From Pedobacter steynii (lineage in GTDB: Bacteria > Bacteroidota > Bacteroidia > Sphingobacteriales > Sphingobacteriaceae), in contig NZ_CP017141.1 in assembly GCF_001721645.1 (NCBI RefSeq), positions 4,712,001-4,776,000 of the forward strand: a DNA stretch of 64,000 nt, in the 5' to 3' direction. The notes below the pieces were generated by a model. It was not told where the DNA came from, did no database searches, and saw nothing but the letters and a program-made list of their open reading frames with translations. The stretch's first letter is position 1, and each line of letters opens with the position of its first letter. Positions 9,208 to 19,480 of the stretch are shown here, in pieces. A program made the translations under genes and the position numbers.

Positions 9208-12200
9208 CTATCTGATCAGCGTGATAAAACCTGTATAAGGTTGATTAGTCCCGATGTCAATAGAGTAAAAATAGGTATCTTCTCTTAGTGGGCTACCATT
9301 AAATAATCCTTCCCAATAATTCGAATCATTGGAATAGTTTCTCGTGGTAAAGATAATCTGCCCTTTCTTAGTGAAAATGGTCACTTTATTATTCGGGAAA
9401 TTGGAGATGTCTTCAATCGTCCATTTATCATTTCTGCCATCTCCATTTGGCGTAATGATGTTGGAAGCCAGAATCGCATCTTTCTTTTTATCCAGATTAA
9501 TAGTGATGGTCCCTGAGGTGTTTGTCAACCCCTTATTATCCGTTGCGACTGCACTGATGTAATAGGTGCCGGCGTCTTTTGGTTGCCATCTAAAGGTATA
9601 AGGCGGACTTACAACTGTGGCAATTTTAGTGGTCCTTTCAAAGAATTCAACCTTTGCAACTGACCCGTCAGCATCTGTAGCCTGGGCAGTGATCGTTACC
9701 TTTTTGTTCGGATTAAAAAGACTTCCATCTTCAGGACTGATGATCGCAATTGCTGGTGGGGTATTTACCGGAACCACCTGAATCATAATGGCATTAGAAA
9801 CGCTATCCTCTTCATTATTGTCTATTGCCTTTGCTGTAATCGAATGATTTCCAAGCGTTGCCCCGGTCCAGCTTAGCTGATAAGGTGAGGAACTGCTTTC
9901 TCCGATTTTTACGGCTCCGTCAAAGAACTCAACCAAGGTAATTGTACCATCTCCATCGGTTGCCTCTGCTTGAATAAGAATAGGTTGTGAAGTATCCACA
10001 ACATTTTGCTCAGGAGCAGCCAAAGCCACTACGGGACGTATATTCTTCTTAACGATAATGGAAAGACTATCAGTGGTAACCAATCCGGCCCTGTCAATCG
10101 CTTTGGCGGTTAAACTATAAGTTCCCACAGGAAGAGGTGCAAGGGTATAGCTAAATGAGGGACCCGAAATGGTAGTCAGTTTCGTTGATCCCTGATACAG
10201 CTCAACTATCGGTGCAGGCCCGTCCGGATCAGTAGCTGTTCCCGCTATTTTTATGGAATCTTTGGTTTTATAGATGCCATTGTTCATAGGAGAACTGAAG
10301 GCGATAAGTGGTGCAGAATTGGCCTTACTGTCGATGATCACCTGACTGTTTCTGAAGTCGGTATTTCCGGCAGCGAAGCTGGTAAAGCCCATTTGGTTTG
10401 ATCCCTGGATCGGGGTGCTCCAGTTTCCGTTTTCGTTGAACCCACGTTTGTATAAGTTCAGGTTCACACTGCTATTCGAAATTCCAGGCAGTTCTATATT
10501 CTCAACAGCACTGGTATCCACATCACCGTAGTTTCTGATGATCCAGTACTTTGAATCCGGAATGCTGACCTGTTGCGCAGGGTTAAAAGGAAGGCTGTTT
10601 AGCCTGCTGATAACTACATTTCCTTTAGGATAGGTTCCTGTAGCTGCATAATTTAAAGCCAGTCCGGTAAGGTCAAAATCGTATTTACCGGCGGCATTTA
10701 TTGCCAGCGTCTGACTAAGACCATTGGCTACCGGGGCAGAGGATGCGTCACGTTGTACATTTCCACTAGCCTCTACCACATAATGGTTAGGCGACACATC
10801 TATCAGTTGTCCGGCGCCTGCATTTCCCTGTCCTTGCAGGTATACTTTTAGTCCGGGTTCATTGCCACTCAATGTGAGGTGCATGTTCTCCTGGATTTCC
10901 TGCTCGGTACGGGAAGTAGACCATAAACGGAATTCATCCATTTTTCCATTGATGGTATTGTCGTCCATACTTCCAATATTAAAACTGTCCCACAAAGGAG
11001 GAGCCGAAGAAGCTGGTTTGGTACCTGATAACTTACCATCAATATAGAATTTTACCAATCCGTTGTCGTAGCTGAAAGCCAGGTGATGCCACACATTCAG
11101 GGTGTTAAACATTCCGGGAATGTCAATCCTTGAAGCAGCATTGTTTGCCACACCTATGCTTAAACTGTTGTCATCATCTGCATGAACAAGAAAACTTCCC
11201 CATCCATTTCCAACAGATTGATTCCATGATTTTGCTGAAGCCGCATTTAACCAATATTCAAGGGTAAAGGTGGTTGGTTTCCAGTTTAATCCGGTTATTT
11301 TCATTGCTCCTGAAGCACCATCAAACTGGTATGCTTTACCTGCCAGTGTTTCAAGTGGCTCAAAGCCGGAAATCCTGTTTACAGAAAGCTGACCTAAAGT
11401 AGTAGCGCCAGGAGTTAAGCTGAAACTAATCGGATCGGCCATTGGCCCCTGATGATTAGCAAGCGAGCTCCATGCTGGTCCGAAGGCATTGAAAGCCCGT
11501 CCGTTCAGACGATAAAGGTCTAGTGTAGAAGAAGGTGCCTGTATATTTTTCAGGTTTACTCCAATCAGGCCGGTAGGGGCAATATTGCTTCCATAATTGT
11601 TAATCACCCAATAGGTACTATCCAGAACGGAAGGATTGGTGTTTTCATTTGGAATAGATTTTAAACGGCTCACCACGACTTCACCATTTGGGTTGGTACC
11701 GCTTTCAGAAAACTGTAAGCTTAAACCCGCCAAAGGATAATCGCTGATTCCGGCCGTAGTAATCGATTTGCTTTCACTAAGTCCTGCGGCTACCGGAGCG
11801 GTAGAGGTAACTCTTTTTGCATCTCCGTTTAAGGTAACCTTATATCCGTTGTCCGACAAATCGGAAACTCCTTTACTGGCATCCTGAAACTGTAAGTATA
11901 CTTTTAGTCCGGGTTCATTTCCTATAGATGTGAGGTGCATTCCTTCACGAACCTGCTGCTGGGTTTTCTCCACAGACCACATCCTGAATTCTTCAATCTC
12001 TCCATCTATAGAGTTACCGTCTGCCGATCCTATTCTAAAGATGCTCCATACTGGTGGAAGTGCAGAAGCGGTTTTGCTGTCCATCAGTTTTCCATCCCTG
12101 TAAATTTTGGCAACACCATTATTGAAGGTATAGGCGTAATGATGCCAAGCCAGGTCTTTAAAGGCTTCCAAAACACCCAGTCTGGATGCGGCATTGTTGG

Positions 12201-15200
12201 CTACACCAACGTTAAATCCGCCGGTGCCATCCGAGTGAACCAGGAATGATCCCCATCCGTTACCAATAGACTGGTTATAATTTTTAAAAGATTTAGCCTT
12301 ATGCCACCATTCAATGGTGAAAATTTTCGGCTGCCAGTTGAAATCCTGGATCTCCAGATAATCTCCGTTTCCGTCAAAACTCATCGCTTTGCCGGCAATC
12401 ACATCTGCTTTAATTCCTCTTTGATTTACTTTAATCTCAGAGAATAGCTGAACGCTGGAACTGATTTTAATCGTACCATTATAAACCTGAGCTGCTGTCG
12501 GACTAAAACGTGCATAAATTCTCAGGTCTTTAACGGTTCCGTTTACCGGACTAACAATTAAGGAAGAGCTGGCATCCACATAAGTCAGGTTATCCAGAGA
12601 AAGCTCATAACCTGGAGGGGCTTTGATCTTAATGGTATCTGCAGGAAGGTTTGTTCCTGATAAAAGGAAGCTTTCTGCCTTTGTTTTTGATCCGGCCCTC
12701 GCATCACTGAATATCAGAGAGTCTGCACTGCTCAATAGAAAAGGTGTACTGTCTTTAATAAAGAAATATTGAGCGTAAGCATTTTGATTGTTTACGGTAA
12801 TGGTATTGTTTACCTCGTCAACTGCACTTGCCGGCGTACTGAACTGCCATTTTCCACTTCCATAAGCAGGCCTGGTAAGTACGAGTATTTTTTCCGGATT
12901 GAGCTGATCGGCAGCCGTTAAATCTTCGGTACTGCTGAAGGTTAAGTTCATATTCAGGTTGGTATTCGTATTGAAACGGTTTCCTACCCAATATTCATTA
13001 CCGATTTTAACCGCAGAAGGGGAGAAGTCGTTGAATGCTGCTGAGGTAAAGTCTATTTTAGAGAAACCAGCAATCACCGGGGTGACCGAATTGTAGAAAG
13101 CAGTAACATTAACGCCGTTGCCATAAACTGAACTTCCGGCAACTTCAGATTTTGCCTGTGATACCCCTCCGCCAAACGGATAAGCAGTTTTTACCCGAAC
13201 TGGTGTTCCGGTTACAGTTACCGCTTTTTTGCTAACGATATCGTAAATTTCAGCTTCTGTATTGTCGAAATTTGAATAATATACCAAACCTGCTTCATTT
13301 CCCTGAACAGGGTGGTGGAAGCCTTGTTTGATTTCAAATGAGCTCAGCGCCCTGCTCCAAACCTTTACTTCATCAATCTCTCCTTTGAAAAATTTATTGC
13401 TGGGACCACTGTTCCACAATCCTAGTCTTACCAATCCATTGGTGGTGTTTATCGCCAGTGGGGTAGGAGCCAGTTTTTGTTCTCCATCATAGTAGAAACT
13501 TACATTTGTTCCGTCAAATACAAGGGCATAATGATGCCATTCGCCTTTACTGTTAGGCAGTGTGAAGTCTTTGTTTGAGTTCCAGAAGTTGGCTCTCCAT
13601 AGATTATCGGTAGTGGTAGTTCTCAGGCTGAATTCGCCTAAAGTGGTTCCGGTAATTCCGGTTGTAAATAGCCCGCCATCATTAAAGGCATCGGCTTTTG
13701 CCCAGAGTTCAATTGTTCTGGCTTTTGCACCGTTGATGGCGGCATTACTTCCTAAGGTAATAAATTCTGTTCCTGCGCCGGTAAAAGCTACCGAGGTGCC
13801 TGGCGCCGGCTGGAAAGTATGGTCTTCTCCAAAAACATCAGCGCCATTGGCACTGGCTTTCAGACGGTAATGCCATACTTCTCCCGATTGCATGGTCAGC
13901 GGAACTTCCTGCTGAACGGGAACGAGGTTTGAACCGGAAAAAGATCCGGAAACATTTGTTTGTGAACCATAGGCGGTAGTAGGGCCGTATTCGAATACCA
14001 CATTGGTCAGTGTTCCTCCCAATGGGTTAACTTTTCCTGTTAGTAATGCACCGTTTTTACGGATGTTAAATGCTGTTCCGGTGATCAGGTTTTTAAAATT
14101 CAATAACCCGGTTTCTTTAGGGATGCTGTTGCTTCTGAGTCCCTGTAATCCATTGGCACCAATGGCGCGTACGGCGTACCATTCCTGCTTATTGACATCC
14201 GAACCGTTCAGAACAATACTCGTATCTGCGGTCAGACCGGCAGATTCCATGTATTTTTCTCCCAGTTTGAACACTTCATACTGAACATCGGGTACTGATT
14301 TCTTCCAGGATAACTGTAAAGAACTATTTCCGGCCCAGATTACTTCCAGACCTTCAGGTGCGGCAAGGACATTGACATTATTGGCAATGCTCTCCTGTGC
14401 CCCCCGCTTTATCCTGATCTGTATTTTTGAAAACAGGTTTGGAACAGTCCATTTAAACTGTCTTTTGTCTGCAGCAATATTGCTGGCAATTGCAGTCCAG
14501 GTAGTTCCGTTATCTGCTGAATAATCGAGGTTAAAAGTACCGGGAACGCCGTAGGCATCCCAGCGGATATATTCTGACTTTCCAGGTCCCATTGCTTCTC
14601 CTCCCAGAGGATAAGCCATCGTGATTTCATCTTTTACAAATTCGTAAACGATAAAATACTCTTGTGGGCCCTGTGGAATAAGATTCCCGTTGATATTTAA
14701 GGTATAAGTTCCGGCAACCGGGTTGTCTATGGTTACCTGCTCTACGTTATTGATATGGTCAACCTTTCTGGTAGGCAGGGAATTCAGGCTTATTGCATTT
14801 GCAGCAGTATCTAAACCCCATGGCAGGAAAGTGTTGGAGGATGGGTCGGTAACATTCAGGTCAAGGTCGTTGACTAAGGACTGTGCTGCACCTGGTGTAG
14901 CCTCATAATCATGCCAGTATAACAATACCCTCACCTGACTGGTACCTGCGGGCACTTCAATCGTTGAACTTGCTGATGCTCCGTTTGCCATTTGTCCGGT
15001 GCTGAAGTTTCTGCCCTGGATGGTTTTAAATGCACGGCGGACATTGGGGCGTCCAAAGCCGGTTTTAAAATCGATTCCGGGATTGTAAATGTCGTCAGCA
15101 GTATTTAAAAGAATGGCTTTTATCAATGCGGAAGGAGCGGTTGTTGCCTGTGTTTCGGCTTTATAGGCCTGATACAGCATGGCAAAGATACCGGAAACCT

Positions 15201-16509
15201 TTGGTGCGGCATAAGAAGTTCCTCCGGAACCTTCAATGGTCATATCCGGCTTAATCCGGCCATCATAGGCAGGTCCTTTATTGGTCCAATCCAGGAAATT
15301 ATCGTCATAATCTGTTCCGCTGATGGTCAGCAGGTTTTTAGCATGTTTGGCACTTCCGGTCAGGTTACCCCATCCCGGAATACCATTGTATTTACCTCCA
15401 ATAGGAACAATATCTCCACTGTTTCCGGAAGAGTAAACCAGCATGGCCTCTGGCCTGGTCCGGATATAGTTGTCGTGCTCATTAGATAAGGAGCCATAAT
15501 TGGCATCTGCACCCCAACCGTAAGACATATTGGTTACCCTGATCTTTTTATTGGGATCGTCGTAATTGGTATAGGTGTTCTGTCCCGAGACCACATAAAA
15601 ATTTGATCCCCATGCATTGGATTGGTCTTTAGGATCATAGTTTCCTGCACTTCCCATGCGTTTGGAAACACCCCAGGAGTGTCCTCCTGGATTAACGTTC
15701 ATAGACCCGGGAATCATCCTCCCTTGCATGTCAATATCCTGGAGGAAGTCATTTTCACGAATATGTACGTTTACACCTGCTCCATTATAATTTACCCCGT
15801 TAAAACCGCTGTTGATATAGTTTGAACGGCCGATATTATTGCTGAAGATATCTCCAGGGCCGTCTACTTCGGGTTTCGGTGTATCCTCAACCGGAGAAAT
15901 GAATTTGATCTCCCTGATTAAAGCAAGTTTCCTTAATTTGTTCTGAGGGATTCTGACGATCCAGTTTTTACCCGGACCTTTAGCCTGAATCCTGGCTTCC
16001 TCAAGGATAGATTTTTCTGCAGCCAGAAGATCAGCATCTTCATAAAATGCAATTTCCAGTTCTATCTCCCCGCCTTTTCTGGCATGCTGAGGGATTTTAT
16101 CGCGAAAGAGATTCTCTGCTAATTTGAAGCCTTCGTCGATAGGCAAAACGGTTCTGATTCCTAATGTCGCAAACTGGTCGGAATTGAGCTCTTTTTTGAA
16201 ATGGGCGTAATAGGAATAATTTGGAACGTAATCCAATAGTTTTATTCCCAGATCTTTTAGCTTTTCTTTTTTTGGCTGATCTGGCAGTTCTTCAAACTGA
16301 ACCAGAAAATATTGTCCTTTGTTGTACCGGATTCTGTTTTTTTTCTGGTCCAGCAGGATGGTTTTCTGATCGGATCTAAAACCTTTTTCGGGCTTAAACT
16401 CCTTATTGGTGTGGAGAATACGGAAATCTTTTTCCGCGGGCTTTCGATCTTGCGCGCTTAAAAATAAGGGCACAAGGAAGCCCCAAAGAAATAATAAAAT
16501 TTTCTTCAT
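9208..16509 (-). CDS. Giant secreted S8 (subtilisin-like) protease with LamG and Ig-like modules, T9SS type-B sorted
   Basis: A 2433-residue multidomain exoprotein. A signal peptide ends at about residue 19 (LVPLFLSAQ). A propeptide-like region precedes the S8 catalytic domain, whose triad is visible as Asp254 (in VHIREND), His277 (GGHSWG) and Ser432 (GGTSYAAP), with oxyanion Asn363 (SSGNSGD). A P-domain-like beta region follows to about 630. Three concanavalin/LamG modules begin near 906, 1373 and 1723; the last two are an obvious tandem duplication of about 350 residues. Three Ig-like Big-type repeats occupy about 2060-2340 (each with ATDxDG). The last 90 residues contain ITPNGDGRND, the gliding-motility-associated (type B) signal for the type IX secretion system. 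It is likely secreted and cell-surface bound, degrading protein. Type B sorting predicts SprF/PorP-assisted export; the T9SS genes are not in this window. Confidence 0.92.
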   Translation of the reverse strand: MKKILLFLWGFLVPLFLSAQDRKPAEKDFRILHTNKEFKPEKGFRSDQKTILLDQKKNRIRYNKGQYFLVQFEELPDQPKKEKLKDLGIKLLDYVPNYSYYAHFKKELNSDQFATLGIRTVLPIDEGFKLAENLFRDKIPQHARKGGEIELEIAFYEDADLLAAEKSILEEARIQAKGPGKNWIVRIPQNKLRKLALIREIKFISPVEDTPKPEVDGPGDIFSNNIGRSNYINSGFNGVNYNGAGVNVHIRENDFLQDIDMQGRMIPGSMNVNPGGHSWGVSKRMGSAGNYDPKDQSNAWGSNFYVVSGQNTYTNYDDPNKKIRVTNMSYGWGADANYGSLSNEHDNYIRTRPEAMLVYSSGNSGDIVPIGGKYNGIPGWGNLTGSAKHAKNLLTISGTDYDDNFLDWTNKGPAYDGRIKPDMTIEGSGGTSYAAPKVSGIFAMLYQAYKAETQATTAPSALIKAILLNTADDIYNPGIDFKTGFGRPNVRRAFKTIQGRNFSTGQMANGASASSTIEVPAGTSQVRVLLYWHDYEATPGAAQSLVNDLDLNVTDPSSNTFLPWGLDTAANAISLNSLPTRKVDHINNVEQVTIDNPVAGTYTLNINGNLIPQGPQEYFIVYEFVKDEITMAYPLGGEAMGPGKSEYIRWDAYGVPGTFNLDYSADNGTTWTAIASNIAADKRQFKWTVPNLFSKIQIRIKRGAQESIANNVNVLAAPEGLEVIWAGNSSLQLSWKKSVPDVQYEVFKLGEKYMESAGLTADTSIVLNGSDVNKQEWYAVRAIGANGLQGLRSNSIPKETGLLNFKNLITGTAFNIRKNGALLTGKVNPLGGTLTNVVFEYGPTTAYGSQTNVSGSFSGSNLVPVQQEVPLTMQSGEVWHYRLKASANGADVFGEDHTFQPAPGTSVAFTGAGTEFITLGSNAAINGAKARTIELWAKADAFNDGGLFTTGITGTTLGEFSLRTTTTDNLWRANFWNSNKDFTLPNSKGEWHHYALVFDGTNVSFYYDGEQKLAPTPLAINTTNGLVRLGLWNSGPSNKFFKGEIDEVKVWSRALSSFEIKQGFHHPVQGNEAGLVYYSNFDNTEAEIYDIVSKKAVTVTGTPVRVKTAYPFGGGVSQAKSEVAGSSVYGNGVNVTAFYNSVTPVIAGFSKIDFTSAAFNDFSPSAVKIGNEYWVGNRFNTNTNLNMNLTFSSTEDLTAADQLNPEKILVLTRPAYGSGKWQFSTPASAVDEVNNTITVNNQNAYAQYFFIKDSTPFLLSSADSLIFSDARAGSKTKAESFLLSGTNLPADTIKIKAPPGYELSLDNLTYVDASSSLIVSPVNGTVKDLRIYARFSPTAAQVYNGTIKISSSVQLFSEIKVNQRGIKADVIAGKAMSFDGNGDYLEIQDFNWQPKIFTIEWWHKAKSFKNYNQSIGNGWGSFLVHSDGTGGFNVGVANNAASRLGVLEAFKDLAWHHYAYTFNNGVAKIYRDGKLMDSKTASALPPVWSIFRIGSADGNSIDGEIEEFRMWSVEKTQQQVREGMHLTSIGNEPGLKVYLQFQDASKGVSDLSDNGYKVTLNGDAKRVTSTAPVAAGLSESKSITTAGISDYPLAGLSLQFSESGTNPNGEVVVSRLKSIPNENTNPSVLDSTYWVINNYGSNIAPTGLIGVNLKNIQAPSSTLDLYRLNGRAFNAFGPAWSSLANHQGPMADPISFSLTPGATTLGQLSVNRISGFEPLETLAGKAYQFDGASGAMKITGLNWKPTTFTLEYWLNAASAKSWNQSVGNGWGSFLVHADDDNSLSIGVANNAASRIDIPGMFNTLNVWHHLAFSYDNGLVKFYIDGKLSGTKPASSAPPLWDSFNIGSMDDNTINGKMDEFRLWSTSRTEQEIQENMHLTLSGNEPGLKVYLQGQGNAGAGQLIDVSPNHYVVEASGNVQRDASSAPVANGLSQTLAINAAGKYDFDLTGLALNYAATGTYPKGNVVISRLNSLPFNPAQQVSIPDSKYWIIRNYGDVDTSAVENIELPGISNSSVNLNLYKRGFNENGNWSTPIQGSNQMGFTSFAAGNTDFRNSQVIIDSKANSAPLIAFSSPMNNGIYKTKDSIKIAGTATDPDGPAPIVELYQGSTKLTTISGPSFSYTLAPLPVGTYSLTAKAIDRAGLVTTDSLSIIVKKNIRPVVALAAPEQNVVDTSQPILIQAEATDGDGTITLVEFFDGAVKIGESSSSPYQLSWTGATLGNHSITAKAIDNNEEDSVSNAIMIQVVPVNTPPAIAIISPEDGSLFNPNKKVTITAQATDADGSVAKVEFFERTTKIATVVSPPYTFRWQPKDAGTYYISAVATDNKGLTNTSGTITINLDKKKDAILASNIITPNGDGRNDKWTIEDISNFPNNKVTIFTKKGQIIFTTRNYSNDSNYWEGLFNGSPLREDTYFYSIDIGTNQPYTGFITLIR

Positions 16510-17021
16510 AATGGTTTATTGAGGTGGTTTGGTTTAGTGGCGTGGAGTACTGCGGATGTAAATGAAAACAGGAACTTTTCTGATTGGAAAGAAATAGTTG
16601 AAGAGAGATTTCATAAGAGAGGATTTAGGATGATTGGTTTAGGTTTGGTTTGTTAATCCAATCTAAGGGCTTTTGTTCGGATTTTGAAGATTTGATGTTG
16701 CGCAAACGATTGATATTGATCTGATTAGAAGGAAATGGCCTTTTGGTGCAAAATACAGACTGTAGGTGATGGAATACTTTTGTATAGGGAAAGGATAAAC
16801 GGCTATTTTGGCTTAAAATTCTACTAAATAGGTATATAAAAAGGTTTTTTTGACGTAATATTCGTATTACAATGCAACCATGTGTATTTCAGCGCAAACG
16901 TTTGCATACCGGACAATATTGTATGAAGTAAGTTGGGTTTTTAAAAATAAAATAGATTCCTGTAGGCAATTTGTGTTTTAATTGGCTCTCTATCAATATA
17001 AACCAACCAAATATTTACAGT
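16510..17021. promoter_or_regulatory. Divergent intergenic region between protease and GH18 genes
   Basis: This 512-bp gap separates two divergent genes for secreted degradative enzymes, so both promoters must lie here. It holds a perfect LacI-type palindrome (listed separately) and a perfect 10-bp palindrome acaatattgt at 16913-16922. A half-like copy gcgcaaacgatt lies around 16695. I found no exact TAnnTTTG -7 element and no open frame that looks coding. Confidence 0.5.
16894..16905. promoter_or_regulatory. LacI-family operator candidate (perfect palindrome gcaaacgtttgc)
   Basis: The 12-bp perfect palindrome gcaaacgtttgc with a central CG is the classic form of LacI/GalR-family operators. 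It lies about 117 bp upstream of the GH18 start at 17022 and about 385 bp upstream of the divergent protease start. No LacI-type regulator gene is seen in the window, so the repressor would act in trans. Confidence 0.5.
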
Positions 17022-18464
17022 ATGAAAATCAACAATTTACTAAGGGCCTCTCTGGCCATGATGGCTGCCGGCCTGTTCTTTATCTCCTGCAAAAAGGAAA
17101 ATCTAAACAGTCAGCATTCAGGAAATGATCCCTTCTCCAGAAAAATGGGAGCGGTTTCTCTGCCCGTAAACGCAAAAACAGGACCTTTAGGTGTCTGTTA
17201 TGTAGAAGTAAACAACAACAACCTGCTGAATGTTGGGAGTTATACCTTGAAAAATGGCGGACAACAGCTGTTTGATATTGCCATTATCTTTGCCGCCAAT
17301 ATCAATTATGATGTAGCGCAGCAAAAAGCTGTGTTATTTTTTAATGATAAAGTAACTGCCGTATTGAATGGAAAAACTACCTATATCAAACCTTTACAGG
17401 ATAAAGGGATTAAAGTTCTGCTTTCCATTCTGGGCAATCACCAGGGCGCGGGTTTCTGCAACTTTACCAGCAGGGCATCCGCAAAAGCATTTGCAGAGCA
17501 ACTGAGTGCTGCGGTAACGACCTATAACCTGGATGGGATAGACTTTGATGATGAATATGCTAATTACGGAGCAAACGGAACCGGTCAGCCGAACGACAGC
17601 TCTTTTGTGATGTTGTTAGATGAACTCAGGAAACTGATGCCTGATAAAATCATTTCTTTTTATGATTATGGACCTGCATCATCAAGGTTATCCTGGAACG
17701 GACAAAGAGCAGGTGATTTTGTGAACTATAGCTGGAATGCAATGTATGGTACTTATTCGGCCCCAAATGTTCCACCTCTTGGTAAAAGCCAGTTGAGCCC
17801 TGCAGCAGTATGGATCAACAATACAAGCGCTGCAACAGCAAAAAGCCTCGCACAGAGTACCATGACAGATGGTTATGGTGTATTTCTTTCTTATGATTTG
17901 CCGGGAACAAATGTAGCAAACTACCTGTCTTCTTATTCTACAGTGCTTTATGGAGATAGTGCAAAGCTGAGTTCTCCTTTACAAAGCTGGCCACCGGTAA
18001 CTACACCTCCGGCAAGTGGGATCGTGAATGGTGGTACTTATGAGATTAAATCAGGAGTAAATGGTACCAGCAACCTGGATGTTCAATTTTCAGGAACAGC
18101 AAACGGAACCAAAATACAATTGTATACAGACAACAGCAGCAATGCGCAGCGCTGGAAACTGGTTGATGCAGGAAATGGCTATTATAAAATCCAATCGAAG
18201 CTGAATGCAGCAAAAGTGATGGATGTAAGTGGCTCCTCGATCACCAACGGAGCTCAGATTCAGTTGTGGGACGATAATGGAACAAACGCTCAGAAATGGA
18301 AACTGGTGGATCTGGGAAGTGGGAATTACAAGTTGCAATCGGCCTTAAATGCAAGTAAAGTGCTTGACCTGAATGGCGGTGCAACTGCCGACGGCACCAA
18401 GATTCAGTTATGGAGCGATAATGGGGGAGCAGCACAGAAGTGGAAAATGGAGCTCATCCCATAA
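17022..18464 (+). CDS. GH18 glycosidase (endo-beta-N-acetylglucosaminidase type) with ricin B lectin domain, lipoprotein
   Basis: A secreted glycoside hydrolase of family 18. The start at 17022 gives a lipoprotein signal (MAAGLFFISC-KK); an upstream in-frame ATG at 16971 would place 17 polar residues before it and is less likely. The catalytic signature DGxDxDxE is DGIDFDDE at residues 171-178, with Glu178 the proton donor; the second Asp needed for substrate-assisted catalysis is present. The shape without chitinase insertions resembles EndoH/EndoF-like enzymes acting on N-glycan cores rather than long chitin. Residues from about 345 form a ricin-type beta-trefoil with three repeats ending in QRW/QKW (AQRWKLV, AQKWKLV, AQKWKME). 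Glycoprotein cleavage is therefore the best guess; chitin is the alternative. Monocistronic, possibly under LacI-type control. Confidence 0.9.
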   Translation: MKINNLLRASLAMMAAGLFFISCKKENLNSQHSGNDPFSRKMGAVSLPVNAKTGPLGVCYVEVNNNNLLNVGSYTLKNGGQQLFDIAIIFAANINYDVAQQKAVLFFNDKVTAVLNGKTTYIKPLQDKGIKVLLSILGNHQGAGFCNFTSRASAKAFAEQLSAAVTTYNLDGIDFDDEYANYGANGTGQPNDSSFVMLLDELRKLMPDKIISFYDYGPASSRLSWNGQRAGDFVNYSWNAMYGTYSAPNVPPLGKSQLSPAAVWINNTSAATAKSLAQSTMTDGYGVFLSYDLPGTNVANYLSSYSTVLYGDSAKLSSPLQSWPPVTTPPASGIVNGGTYEIKSGVNGTSNLDVQFSGTANGTKIQLYTDNSSNAQRWKLVDAGNGYYKIQSKLNAAKVMDVSGSSITNGAQIQLWDDNGTNAQKWKLVDLGSGNYKLQSALNASKVLDLNGGATADGTKIQLWSDNGGAAQKWKMELIP

Positions 18465-18490
18465 TTGAGTTTTTAAAAACAGTTGAATTT

Positions 18491-18527
18491 AACCCTGCAT
18501 GGTCAATTGAAGCGATCGTGCGGGGTT
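18491..18527 (+). terminator. Hairpin after the GH18 gene
   Basis: An 11-bp stem with two G-U pairs (aaccctgcatg, 18491-18501, against cgtgcggggtt, 18517-18527) lies 27 bp after the GH18 stop. There is no U run after it, only A/T-rich sequence, so a terminator role is likely but not certain. Confidence 0.4.
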
Positions 18528-18599
18528 AAAAATTTCTAAAATAGATTATCGAATTATAAAACCTTAGCTTAGTATACCCAAAATATAAAATATACAGCT

Positions 18600-19394
18600 A
18601 TGAGAGAATTTGAAAATGAAGGAACTACTATTAATTATCATATTTATGGTAAAGGAGATATTACCTTATTGTTTGTTCATGGCGCTTATATCGATCAGTC
18701 ATATTGGGCAGAACAGGTAGACTTTTTTAAACATGAATATGAGGTGGTTACTTTAGACCTTGCGGGTCATGGTAAATCGGGTAGGTCACGTAGTAAGTGG
18801 TCTATAGAAGGCCTCGCTGATGATATTGTGGCTTCAATCAAGCACAATCACCTGGAAAACGTAATCCTGATCGGCCATTCTCTGGGTGCTGATCTTAACC
18901 TGATCGCGGCCACAAAATTCCCGGATCCTGTGATTGGTTTTATTGTGGTGGATAATTTTAAAAATTTAGCGACCCCTTTGGCGCCGGAATTTCATGATCA
19001 GGTGGAGGAAATACTTGAAAATCTGAAGAAAGATTTTGCAGGAACCAATGAGCAATATGCAAGGATGGTTTTAGTTTCACCAAAGACACCTGCAACTATT
19101 ACAGAACGGATAGTTGAAGATTACCGGAATACATATGAGCCCATGGGACAAGCAACCATGCCCGAATTTTTCACGATGGATCAGGTGGAAAAAGAATTGC
19201 TTCCCCATTTAAAACTGAAAATTTACCTGATCAATGTGAGCTATATTCCTACTAATATGGAGGCATTAAAAGAGAATGCAATGAATGGTTTTGAATTGAG
19301 GGAGATCACCGGTACCTGTCATTATCCGATGATTGAACACCCGAAAGAGTTTAATCAGCTGTTGACTGAAACGATCAATACGATACGGTCGTAA
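18600..19394 (+). CDS. Alpha/beta hydrolase
   Basis: A 264-residue cytosolic alpha/beta-fold hydrolase. The oxyanion HG element is FVHGAYIDQSYW, the nucleophile elbow is GHSLGA (Ser near residue 93), and the catalytic His is most likely in TGTCHYPMIEHP near the C-terminus. The cap region is short. No signal peptide. The family includes esterases, haloperoxidase-like and C-C hydrolases; the substrate cannot be assigned. It stands between GH18 and a DUF4112 gene, about 86 bp from the latter, with no evident functional link. Confidence 0.9.
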   Translation: MREFENEGTTINYHIYGKGDITLLFVHGAYIDQSYWAEQVDFFKHEYEVVTLDLAGHGKSGRSRSKWSIEGLADDIVASIKHNHLENVILIGHSLGADLNLIAATKFPDPVIGFIVVDNFKNLATPLAPEFHDQVEEILENLKKDFAGTNEQYARMVLVSPKTPATITERIVEDYRNTYEPMGQATMPEFFTMDQVEKELLPHLKLKIYLINVSYIPTNMEALKENAMNGFELREITGTCHYPMIEHPKEFNQLLTETINTIRS

Positions 19395-19480
19395 AGTCAA
19401 GACTGTTATGCGCTTCATGAATTTCTTAGAGACAAATTCAAATCCTCAAAACATTTGTCTTTGGATTACGTTTATGTAAA

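Noticed and set aside
13562..13870. 102-codon + strand frame inside the giant protease gene
   Set aside because: Antisense to a confidently coding region, with a composition (many Ala, Pro, Val) set by the repeats of the opposite strand.
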